A stretch of DNA of 6,413 nt from positions 1 through 6,413 of the forward strand of contig CAIWIS010000392.1 in the NCBI GenBank assembly GCA_903912795.1. Direction: 5' to 3'. Position 1 is the stretch's first letter; every line of letters begins with the position of its first letter. Below the pieces are notes generated by a model, which was not told where the DNA came from, ran no database searches, and was given only the letters and a program-made list of their open reading frames with translations. Source of the stretch: an uncultured Bacteroidales bacterium. GTDB taxonomy: Bacteria; Bacteroidota; Bacteroidia; Bacteroidales; Paludibacteraceae. This document shows positions 1 through 6,013 of this stretch, piece after piece. The translations under genes were made by a program, and so were the position numbers.

Positions 1-252
1 AAATTGCCTATGGCTTATGCCGGACGTTTCGTAGCTGAAAACGAAGGTGGCAGCGGACTTTGTAAAGTTTTGGTAGGCGAAAAATACGGCGAAGTAATTG
101 GTGTTCACATGTTAGGAAATCCTTGCAGTGAAATGATTTACGGAGCTTGCATGGCTATCGAACAAGAAATGACTTTAGAACAATTACAGGAAGTGGTATT
201 TCCACATCCAACTGTAAGTGAGATATTTAAAGAAACGATATTTGCATTTTAA
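1..252 (+). CDS. lpdA: Dihydrolipoamide dehydrogenase (E3), C-terminal fragment
   Basis: This is the last 83 codons of an E3 flavoprotein; the 5' end lies outside the window. E3 re-oxidises the dihydrolipoyl group on E2 of 2-oxoacid dehydrogenase complexes and passes the electrons through FAD to NAD+ in the cytoplasm. What is visible is the C-terminal dimerisation domain: GRFVAENEGG near the edge, then KVLVGEKYGEVIGVHMLG, and the family signature HPTVSE near the end. In that signature the His (205-207) and Glu (220-222) correspond to the catalytic His-Glu dyad, which acts across the dimer interface. The protein stops soon after the motif, as is usual for the family, so the 3' end looks intact. 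The E1 gene follows on the same strand, supporting a role in that complex. The FAD and NAD domains and the redox disulfide cannot be checked. The family call is firm; the exact complex is inferred. Confidence 0.93.
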   Translation, partial: KLPMAYAGRFVAENEGGSGLCKVLVGEKYGEVIGVHMLGNPCSEMIYGACMAIEQEMTLEQLQEVVFPHPTVSEIFKETIFAF

Positions 253-254
253 AG

Positions 255-437
255 CCTCTCCCTAACCCTCTCCAAAGGAGAGGGAATGAGCGTTTCGGTT
301 CGAGGTTTTAATAAATTCAGAAAATACTTTTTAGAATATCATTTATACAAAAAAAATAATAAAATAAAAAACTTCTCACTTTCAATCACTTGATTAAGTG
401 TATTCTCCCTCTCCTTTGGAGAGGGTTGGGGTGAGGT
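255..437. repeat. Inverted REP-like pair A in the lpdA-E1 gap
   Basis: Two imperfect inverted copies of a roughly 33-base sequence lie at about 255-289 and 405-437. Each contains its own perfect hairpin: CCCTCTCC-AAA-GGAGAGGG at 266-284 and CCCTCTCC-TTT-GGAGAGGG at 407-425, each flanked on its outer side by a further C-rich or G-rich tract. The arms can therefore fold separately or pair with each other around about 115 bases of very AT-rich sequence, which itself holds a small CACTT-GATT-AAGTG hairpin (387-400). The pair nearly fills the gap between lpdA and E1 and ends 13 bases before the E1 start codon. There is no open reading frame inside and no clear target-site duplication. Likely consequences are partial termination, mRNA stabilisation or uneven expression of the two genes, but this is inference. 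The architecture resembles REP doublets; no family name is assigned. Confidence 0.85.
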
Positions 438-450
438 CATATTAAACATT

Positions 451-2910
451 ATGCCAAAAGTACAATTCATTGATCCGTCGGAAGCACGGAAGCCGGGTTT
501 TGTGGAATTTCAACCGATTCCGGTAAATCAATATCAAAAAACGGTAAAAGACGAAAAAGGTAATTTTACCAACGAAGAGTTCAAAACCATTTATCACGAC
601 ATGGTGTTGATTCGTGAGTTCGAAACAATGATTAACCAGATAAAAATTGCTGGTGCATATAACGGAACTCCGTACAACCACCCTGGCCCTGCTCACTTGT
701 CTATCGGACAGGAATCGGCAGCAGTTGGTATGGCGTGGACATTGACCGTTGACGATTATATTTTTGGTAGTCACCGTTCACACGGCGAAATCCTTGCTAA
801 AGGGATGTCGGCTATCCACAAATGTGACGATAAGTATTTGTTAGAAGTAATGGAATCATTCTTCGACGGAGCTGTACTTGATGTTGTGAAAAAAGATTTT
901 ACAGGTACTACAAAAGAATTGGCTCGCCGCTTCCTCGTTTATGGAACATTGGCCGAAATCTTTGCCCGTGTAACCGGTTTCAATCGCGGTTTGGGTGGTT
1001 CAATGCACGCTTTCTTTACTCCATTTGGTGTTTATCCTAACAACGCTCTTGTAGGTGGTTCGGGTGATATTGCTGTAGGTGCCGCATTATACAAAAAAAT
1101 CAACCGCCAAAAAGGGTTGGTTGTTGCTAATATTGGTGACGCTTCAATGGCTTGTGGTCCGGTTTGGGAAGGTATTACATTCGCTTCTATGGATCAGTTC
1201 CGTCAGTTGTGGGAAGGTGATATGCAAGGTGGATTGCCTGTTATCATTAACATTATGAACAACCAATATGGTATGGGCGGACAAACTGCTGGCGAAACCA
1301 TGGGTTATGATATTGCAGCTCGTATTGGTGCAGGTGTAAATCCGGAGCAAATGCATGCTGAGCGTGTTGACGGTTATAATCCGTTGGCTGTTATCGATGC
1401 TTACAAACGCAAACGTGTTATTCTTGAAGAGAAAAAAGGTCCAGTTTTATTGGACGTATTGACATATCGTTATAGCGGTCACTCACCTTCTGATGCGTCT
1501 TCGTATCGTACAAAAGAAGAAGTGGAAGCATGGGAAGCACAAGATTGTATTGCTTCTTTCGGAAAACAATTAATTGAAGCTGGTGAAGCAACGCAAGCAG
1601 ATTTGGACGCAACATGGACTGATGTTAAAGCATTGGTATATGATATGTTCCTGAAATCTATCGACGATGAAGTTTCTCCACGTATGAACAACGCCCAAAT
1701 CATTGGCGACATGATGTTCTCGAATGGTTCAGTTGATTCTATGTCGACTGCAAAACCAGATGTTTTGATGCCAATAGCTGATAATTCACGTGTAAAGAAA
1801 ATTGCTGCTAAAGAACGTTTTGCGTTTGATGCCGATGGAAAACCATTCAGCAAAATGAAACAATATCAATTACGCGACGGTATTTTCGAAGCCATGATGG
1901 ATCGTTTCTACAAAGATGCATCGTTGGTAGCTTATGGCGAAGAAAACCGCGATTGGGGTGGAGCATTTGCCGTTTATGGCGGTATGACTGAGGCTTTGCC
2001 TTATCACCGTTTGTTCAACTCACCAATTGCAGAAGCGTCTATCGTGGGTACTGCCATTGGTTACGCTATGTGCGGTGGCCGTGTGGTTCCCGAAATTATG
2101 TATTGCGATTTCTTAGGTCGTTGTGGTGATGAGGTATTCAACCAAATGCCTAAATGGCAATCGATGAGCGGTAACGTTTTGAAAATGCCAATCACGCTTC
2201 GTGTATCGGTAGGTTCAAAATACGGAGCACAACACTCGCAAGATTGGACATCGTTGGTAACTCAAATCCCGGGTTTGAAAGTTTGTTTCCCTGTAACTCC
2301 TTATGATGCAAAAGGATTGATGAACTCGGCTTTGCAAGGAACGGATCCTGTGGTTTACTTCGAAAGCCAACGTATCTACGAAATTGGAGAGCAATTCCAC
2401 AAAGGCGGCGTTCCCGAAGGTTACTACGAAATTCCATTCGGTGAACCAGATGTGAAAAAAGAAGGAAAAGACATTACATTCCTAACCGTTGGTCACACAT
2501 TATATCCTGCTTTGGCTGCTGCTAAAGAACTGGAAGAGAAATACGGCTTAAGCGCAGAAGTTATCGACGCTCGCTCATTGGTACCTTTCAACTACGAACA
2601 AGTGGTGGAGTCGGTGAAGAAAACAGGTAAAATCATTGTGGCTGGCGATGCTTGCGCACGTGGTTCGTTCTTGAACGATTTTGCTACAAATATCAGCACA
2701 CTTTGCTTCAACTATTTGGATGCTCCGGTTTGTGTACTTGGTTCACGCAACTGGATTACTCCAGCATTCGAATTGGAAGATTCATTCTTCCCACAAGTAA
2801 GCTGGTTCCTAGATATGATTAACGAACGCATTCAACCGTTGGCAGGATATATTTCTGGTCAGAACTTTACGGATGCCGAGTTTGTACGCAGATCGAAATT
2901 GGGAGTATAA
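451..2910 (+). CDS. Fused alpha-beta E1 component of a 2-oxoacid dehydrogenase (TPP-dependent)
   Basis: This 819-residue cytoplasmic protein joins E1 alpha and E1 beta in one chain. E1 decarboxylates a 2-oxoacid on thiamine diphosphate and transfers the acyl group to lipoyl-E2. The alpha half (about 1-410) shows SHRSHG (107-112), GLGGSMH (180-186), the TPP/Mg motif starting at GDA (229-231) and ending at NN (270-271), and the loop YSGHSPSD from 341 with the conserved His344. A linker follows, and the beta half begins near 469 with GEENRDWGG (496 onward, the TPP-activating Glu region), SPIAEASIVG and QHSQDW with catalytic-type His595. Two alpha segments are longer than usual: about 45 residues between SHRSHGEILAKG and GTLAEIFAR (about 119-165), and about 10 extra residues inside the GD...NN motif. 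The ATG at 451 is preceded by A/T-rich sequence with no Shine-Dalgarno site. The E3 gene upstream supports the role. Pyruvate, branched-chain oxoacids and acetoin are all possible substrates; the sequence does not decide. Confidence 0.93.
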   Translation: MPKVQFIDPSEARKPGFVEFQPIPVNQYQKTVKDEKGNFTNEEFKTIYHDMVLIREFETMINQIKIAGAYNGTPYNHPGPAHLSIGQESAAVGMAWTLTVDDYIFGSHRSHGEILAKGMSAIHKCDDKYLLEVMESFFDGAVLDVVKKDFTGTTKELARRFLVYGTLAEIFARVTGFNRGLGGSMHAFFTPFGVYPNNALVGGSGDIAVGAALYKKINRQKGLVVANIGDASMACGPVWEGITFASMDQFRQLWEGDMQGGLPVIINIMNNQYGMGGQTAGETMGYDIAARIGAGVNPEQMHAERVDGYNPLAVIDAYKRKRVILEEKKGPVLLDVLTYRYSGHSPSDASSYRTKEEVEAWEAQDCIASFGKQLIEAGEATQADLDATWTDVKALVYDMFLKSIDDEVSPRMNNAQIIGDMMFSNGSVDSMSTAKPDVLMPIADNSRVKKIAAKERFAFDADGKPFSKMKQYQLRDGIFEAMMDRFYKDASLVAYGEENRDWGGAFAVYGGMTEALPYHRLFNSPIAEASIVGTAIGYAMCGGRVVPEIMYCDFLGRCGDEVFNQMPKWQSMSGNVLKMPITLRVSVGSKYGAQHSQDWTSLVTQIPGLKVCFPVTPYDAKGLMNSALQGTDPVVYFESQRIYEIGEQFHKGGVPEGYYEIPFGEPDVKKEGKDITFLTVGHTLYPALAAAKELEEKYGLSAEVIDARSLVPFNYEQVVESVKKTGKIIVAGDACARGSFLNDFATNISTLCFNYLDAPVCVLGSRNWITPAFELEDSFFPQVSWFLDMINERIQPLAGYISGQNFTDAEFVRRSKLGV

Positions 2911-2917
2911 TTTTATA

Positions 2918-2961
2918 ACCACTAAGGCACTGATTCTGGAAAGGGTTGGTGTCTTTGTGGT
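2918..2961. repeat. Imperfect inverted repeat after the E1 gene, possible terminator
   Basis: Left arm ACCACTAAGGCAC (2918-2930) and right arm GTGTCTTTGTGGT (2949-2961) pair at 11 of 13 positions around an 18-base loop. It begins seven bases after the E1 stop codon, where a terminator would be expected. However, it is followed by AAAATACTTATTATT rather than a clean T run, and the loop is large. It could be a weak terminator, an mRNA 3' stabiliser or a dispersed intergenic repeat. It also marks the change to more AT-rich sequence. Confidence 0.4.
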
Positions 2962-3002
2962 AAAATACTTATTATTAATAAAATTATTTGTCATTTAAAG
3001 TT

Positions 3003-3374
3003 ATGGAAAAAATTCCTGAAGTTAAAGATTTGTCATATGATGAAATTTGGGAAATTCTTCCTCCAATAAGAAAAAACCAGTTGGTCAAAACTGGGTTAAA
3101 GGAGGCCTATTTAATGGCATGTACGACAAAAAGAATTACAACAGTATCTCATGATCCAGATTATTTGAAAAAAATGTACATGAGTGATTATAGCAATTTT
3201 GCGGCTTTTATTCATGGTACATTTTTGTGGGTTTTATCTCCACAAGGTTATTCATGGTGGCATAAAGCAGTATTTAATGACCAATTTGTTTTTGAAGCTC
3301 AAGGTTTAACAAATATTGAGGTGTCAGAGAAAATCAAAAGTTTTCCTTCAGATGAGGAATTTTATCCATTGTAA
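3003..3374 (+). CDS. Small protein of unknown function, SPxGxxWW paralogue 1
   Basis: This 123-residue protein is not one I recognise. The ATG at 3003 is chosen over an in-frame TTG at 2988 because the paralogue downstream also starts with ATG shortly before the shared DEIWEILP-like segment (residues 13-20 here). The best conserved part runs from Tyr63 to about Phe93: YSNFAAF, then FLW (74-76), SPQG (79-82), the Trp pair 85-86, and KAVF (88-91). About 17 of 36 residues in this block match the next gene. No signal peptide, membrane span or catalytic motif is visible. The Phe/Trp-rich core recalls the F-x-W-x-x-TPEG-x-x-FW pattern seen in some phage and mobile-element hypothetical proteins, but that is only a resemblance. 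Base composition is visibly lower in GC than the metabolic genes (16 of 60 at 3001-3060 against 28 of 60 at 1981-2040), which could reflect transfer. The coding call rests on conservation with the paralogue. Confidence 0.75.
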   Translation: MEKIPEVKDLSYDEIWEILPPIRKNQLVKTGLKEAYLMACTTKRITTVSHDPDYLKKMYMSDYSNFAAFIHGTFLWVLSPQGYSWWHKAVFNDQFVFEAQGLTNIEVSEKIKSFPSDEEFYPL

Positions 3375-3584
3375 TACTGCAAATTTTGTTTTTTTTGAAG
3401 AAAACACAATTAAAATTAGACGAAACATTCTCGTTTGTTTCAAAACAGAAAAGAATGAAGTGATATGAAAGTTTGATTTGGAATACTTTATTATTTAATG
3501 AAATCATATTTGAGCTAATAGAAGTTGAAGTGATGTTATTGTGAACAAAAAACTTACAATCGATAAATCCTACATAAAATTAAT

Positions 3585-4070
3585 ATGAAAGACGAAGAAA
3601 TAATTGAATTACTCCCTAAAGAATACAAGAACAAAATTGATGAATTAGGAATTCAGTTTGAATTCATTATTGCAATTCAAGACAATATTGGTTTATTCTC
3701 AAATGGAGAGTCAAACTTTAGAAATAGTGTTGTAAAACCATATAAAAATTTTGCTGATTTTATGGTTTCTATGTTTTTGTGGAAGTGTTCTCCAAAGGGT
3801 TTTAAATGGTGGTTTAAAACTGTTTTTGGTTATGAATTTGAACATCCCACTGATGAAGAATCCGATCCAAATTATGGCCGGTATACTAATTCTGTAATCA
3901 GCAACGCTATTGAAAGTTATAAATCTGAAGATGGTTTTTCATATTATTATGAGGGAGAAGTAGAAGAAGAAAGAGAAGACTATTCAGACAAAGAAGCTTT
4001 CTATGATGCATATGGTGATGGATTTAGCGATTATGAAGATGATAGATTCTTTAATAGTGATGACGATTGA
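3585..4070 (+). CDS. Small acidic-tailed protein of unknown function, SPxGxxWW paralogue 2
   Basis: This 161-residue protein is a tandem paralogue of the preceding gene, 210 bp downstream. It has the same layout: EEIIELLP at residues 4-11, then the conserved core from Tyr53 (YKNFADF, FLW 64-66, SPKG 69-72, WW 75-76, KTVF 78-81). Beyond the core it has an extension missing from paralogue 1. The last 47 residues (115-161) carry 20 Asp/Glu and many Tyr/Phe and end in DDD. Such a tail is probably disordered and could mimic nucleic acid or bind a basic partner; that is inference. GC is very low (14 of 60 at 3721-3780). The ATG at 3585 sits behind A/T-rich sequence typical of this phylum. The upstream spacer holds a T run near 3385-3400 and a weak CATATTTG box at 3505-3512, not enough to call a promoter. 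Possible roles include an immunity protein or a phage-derived accessory protein; neither is shown. Confidence 0.77.
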   Translation: MKDEEIIELLPKEYKNKIDELGIQFEFIIAIQDNIGLFSNGESNFRNSVVKPYKNFADFMVSMFLWKCSPKGFKWWFKTVFGYEFEHPTDEESDPNYGRYTNSVISNAIESYKSEDGFSYYYEGEVEEEREDYSDKEAFYDAYGDGFSDYEDDRFFNSDDD

Positions 4071-4493
4071 TAATTAGTTTCTTATTTTATTCGGTTGTTG
4101 AATATCGTCTCAAAAGCTCTGAATTTATGCTTGTTGAGCGTAGTTTAATAATTTGTTTGGCATAATGTTCCGTTATGTCAGAACTAAAAGCAAGACTTTA
4201 CCTTGCATATTTGAATATGGAAAGCCTTTTCTGAGCGTTTTTCGCATAGACGCGGTAGAAGGAAAGTTCCTACTTTCTATTCTTATATTAAAAATGCAAC
4301 TGTCCTCAAAAACAGGACACTTGAAAATTAAACTTTGAGGTGCAGTTTTAGCACATCAAAAAAACTAAAAGTTAAGTGTGATGAATTGTCACGGGTTATG
4401 ATGAGAGAATTGTAATTTGAGTTGTCGACAAATTGTCAATGACTGAATTTAAATAATTCTTTCCTAATTTAAAAGAGTTGAATTATTGTACAA
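4071..4493. other. Long AT-rich intergenic stretch without a convincing gene
   Basis: About 420 bases follow paralogue 2 before the 21-bp repeat array begins. The longest + strand frame (57 codons from an ATG at 4165 to 4338) has no recognisable motif and no supporting paralogue, so it is not called. The stretch does contain several short inverted repeats (4161-4319) and a group of ATTGT-based palindromes (4385-4494), listed separately. An imperfect long-range inverted repeat pairs AAAATGCA and CCTCAAA (4292-4310) with TTTGAGG and TGCAGTTTT (4334-4349). These could be remnants of a mobile element end, a structured RNA or control sites, but no transposase fragment can be recognised. Confidence 0.5.
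4161..4319. other. Cluster of short inverted repeats
   Basis: Five small dyads occur within 160 bases. They are CATAATG-TTC-CGTTATG (4161-4177, one G-T pair), GCAAG with CTTGC (4190-4206), CATATT-TG-AATATG (4206-4219), GAAAGT-TCCT-ACTTTC (4262-4277) and TGTCCT-CAAAAAC-AGGACA (4301-4319). Three have perfect 6-base arms with loops of 2 to 7 bases. Short dyads occur by chance in AT-rich DNA, so the density is suggestive only. A folded RNA, operator sites or a decayed element end are all possible. Confidence 0.35.
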
Positions 4494-4494
4494 T
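4385..4494. promoter_or_regulatory. Cluster of ATTGT/ACAAT palindromes, possible operator region
   Basis: The pentamer ATTGT recurs at 4385, 4409, 4432 and 4485, and three sites are palindromic: TTGTCGACAA (4422-4431, perfect 10 bases), ATTG-T-CAAT (4432-4440) and ATTGTACAAT (4485-4494, perfect 10 bases). Between the last two lies an AT-rich stem-loop whose outer arms AATAATTC and GAATTATT (4452-4459, 4480-4487) match exactly. The last palindrome touches the first unit of the 21-bp repeat array. The arrangement suggests binding sites for a dimeric DNA-binding protein upstream of the PHP gene, but no regulator gene is in the window and the role is inferred. Confidence 0.35.
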
Positions 4495-4661
4495 AGAAAT
4501 GAACTTTAAAACTGTAGAAATGAACTTTCAATCCATAGAAATGGACTTTCAACACATAGAAATGAACTTTCGATTCATAGAAATGAACTTTCAATTTATA
4601 GAAATGAACTTTTAATCCGTAGAAACGAGGTTTTGGATAAAAGAAATGAACTTTAAATATC
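4494..4661. repeat. Tandem array of eight 21-bp repeats
   Basis: Eight consecutive units of exactly 21 bp begin at 4494, 4515, 4536, 4557, 4578, 4599, 4620 and 4641. The conserved part is TAGAAATGAACTTT, usually followed by C, with about six variable bases after it. Units 1-6 keep the core with at most one change; unit 7 is degraded (TAGAAACGAGGTTTT) and unit 8 starts AAGAAATG. The core contains a dyad, GAAA-TGAAC-TTTC, in units 2, 4 and 5 (GAAA-TGGAC-TTTC in unit 3). The array ends 46 bp before the ATG of the PHP gene. A 21-bp period equals seven codons and about two helical turns, so it could be iteron-like protein binding sites on one face of the DNA, or a slippage-expanded repeat. The spacers are too short for a CRISPR array. 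Confidence 0.92.
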
Positions 4662-4707
4662 AAAAGTTGATTTCTAAAAATATAAACTGAAATTTATAAA
4701 TATAAAT

Positions 4708-5862
4708 ATGACAATCACAAAAGTAAACGCTCACCTTCACACACCAAATTCATTTAGTGCTTTTAAAAATATCGACGAAGCATTGGATATGGCTGTTTCT
4801 GAAGGAGTAAAAGTAGTAGGAATTAATGATTTTTATAGCACAGCCGGATACAAGGCTTGGGCTGAAGGTTGTAAATCGCGGGGTTTATATCCTTTGTTCA
4901 ATATCGAATTTATTAGTTTGAACGAAGAAGACCAGAAAGCCGGTTTACGTGTGAATGACCCCGGGAATCCCGGCCGTACCTATCTGAGTGGAAAAGGACT
5001 TTCGTATCCTTTCAAACTCGAAGAAACGTACGCTTCGCAGTTGGCAGGTGTTATTAAAGAGTCGAATGCACAGGTGGAAGCTATGTGTGGCAAGGTAAAT
5101 GAAATACTCGACGCCGTAAATGCCGGATTCACACTCGACATTGAATGGATTAAATCTGAGTTAACAACGGGACTAATTCGCGAACGCCATTTGGCGAAAG
5201 CTTTACGTCAGAAAGTGTACGAAGTATGTGTTAGCGAGACCAAAATCAAGGATCTTTTTGTGAAACTATTTGGAGGAAAAGAATTAAAATCGGATGTGTT
5301 TGATTTTGCCAGTGTTGAAAACGAAATCCGTGGAAATATGCTCAAAGCAGGAGGTGGCGCTTTCGTGCCCGAAGATCCAAAGGCATTTTTGCCCATGCAA
5401 ACCGTTTGCGATATAATCGTGGCGGGTGGTGGCATACCAACTTATCCTTTTCTGGCCGATGATGCCAAAGGAGGTTATACCGATTTTGAAGGCGATTTGG
5501 AGCGTGTGGCTAAGCAATTGACCGAACGTGGTTTCCATTCGGTAGAATTTATTACTACCCGTAATGGTGTGGAATTGCTGGAAAAATACGCCAGCTATTT
5601 ACACGATCAGGGTTTTGTGGTGACATTCGGTAGCGAGCACAACACGCCTGCCATGGAGCCAATTGAGCTTTTTGCCCGTAACAACACGCCGCTTACTGAG
5701 CGCTTGATGCAAATCAACTACGAAGGTGTTTGCGTGGTAGCGGCACATCAGCATTTGGTTGCACAAGGCTTACGTGGCTACGTGGATGCTAACGGTCAAG
5801 CAGATAGAAGCAAACGGGAAGAGTTTATTAAGCTGGGAGACGAATTAATTCAAAATATTTAA
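4708..5862 (+). CDS. PHP-domain protein with divergent metal site
   Basis: This 384-residue cytoplasmic protein resembles PHP-fold metal-dependent phosphoesterases, which usually cleave phosphate ester bonds with a di- or trinuclear metal site. The N-terminal HxH motif is present (NAHLHT, His9 and His11), as is a Glu in the third-motif position (FNIEF, Glu67). Other canonical ligands are altered: TDH appears as NDF (40-42), the later His-Pro appears as Tyr246-Pro247, and GSDxH appears as GSEH (308-311). A second HxH occurs at 347-349 (AHQH). Some 180 mostly helical residues lie between Glu67 and Tyr246, which makes the protein longer than simple PHP enzymes of under 300 residues. The ATG at 4708 follows A/T-rich sequence and the 21-bp repeats. 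A class II aldolase gene follows 151 bp downstream on the same strand, suggesting a linked metabolic step. The fold assignment is fairly sure; activity and substrate are unknown. Confidence 0.8.
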   Translation: MTITKVNAHLHTPNSFSAFKNIDEALDMAVSEGVKVVGINDFYSTAGYKAWAEGCKSRGLYPLFNIEFISLNEEDQKAGLRVNDPGNPGRTYLSGKGLSYPFKLEETYASQLAGVIKESNAQVEAMCGKVNEILDAVNAGFTLDIEWIKSELTTGLIRERHLAKALRQKVYEVCVSETKIKDLFVKLFGGKELKSDVFDFASVENEIRGNMLKAGGGAFVPEDPKAFLPMQTVCDIIVAGGGIPTYPFLADDAKGGYTDFEGDLERVAKQLTERGFHSVEFITTRNGVELLEKYASYLHDQGFVVTFGSEHNTPAMEPIELFARNNTPLTERLMQINYEGVCVVAAHQHLVAQGLRGYVDANGQADRSKREEFIKLGDELIQNI

Positions 5863-5866
5863 TCTG

Positions 5867-6003
5867 CCCCTAAATCCCCTAAAGGGGACTTTTAGAGCGT
5901 GCGAACAAAGAAGTTTAGATAAATAGAGAGAACTCAAAATACAATTGCCACAAATTAAGAGACGAAAGTAACTTAGTTCCCCTTTAGGGGCTAGGGGCGG
6001 TTT
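5867..6003. repeat. Inverted REP-like pair B in the PHP-aldolase gap
   Basis: Two imperfect inverted copies lie at about 5867-5893 and 5975-6003. Each has an inner hairpin, CCCC-TAAA-GGGG at 5876-5887 and CCCC-TTTA-GGGG at 5979-5990, plus an outer tract CCCCTAAAT or CTAGGGGC; the copies differ by a two-base indel between tract and hairpin. The first arm starts four bases after the PHP stop codon and its hairpin is followed by ACTTTTAG, so it could also act as a weak terminator. The second arm ends ten bases before the aldolase ATG. About 80 bases of non-coding sequence separate the arms. The layout matches pair A near the start of the window, although the stem sequence differs. Confidence 0.83.
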
Positions 6004-6013
6004 AAAAAAAGAT

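Noticed and set aside
433..450. GAGG at 433-436 as a Shine-Dalgarno site for E1
   Set aside because: It is 14 bases from the ATG, too far, and belongs to the REP-like arm; this phylum rarely uses such sites.
442..1853. Long minus-strand frames opposite the E1 gene
   Set aside because: They are shadows of a strongly conserved E1 coding sequence and show no family motifs of their own.
2988..3002. Upstream TTG start for the first small paralogue
   Set aside because: The ATG at 3003 fits the paralogue's start relative to the shared EIxxxLP segment, and the five extra residues have no match.
3477..3512. Bacteroidota-type promoter TTTG ... CATATTTG before the second paralogue
   Set aside because: The -7 box departs from TAnnTTTG at one fixed base and the 24-base spacing is longer than usual; a similar CATATTTG also occurs at 4206-4213 with no gene start nearby.
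4165..4338. Small + strand open frame of 57 codons from an ATG at 4165
   Set aside because: No motif, no paralogue and no start-site signal; it overlaps the inverted-repeat cluster. It could be a remnant, but there is no positive support.
4494..4661. CRISPR array
   Set aside because: The variable part is only about six bases per 21-bp unit, so there are no real spacers, and no cas genes are present.
4469..4663. Minus-strand frame encoding KVHFYxL heptads
   Set aside because: It is produced by the 21-bp repeat having a length divisible by three, starts only at TTG, and has no gene-like flanks.
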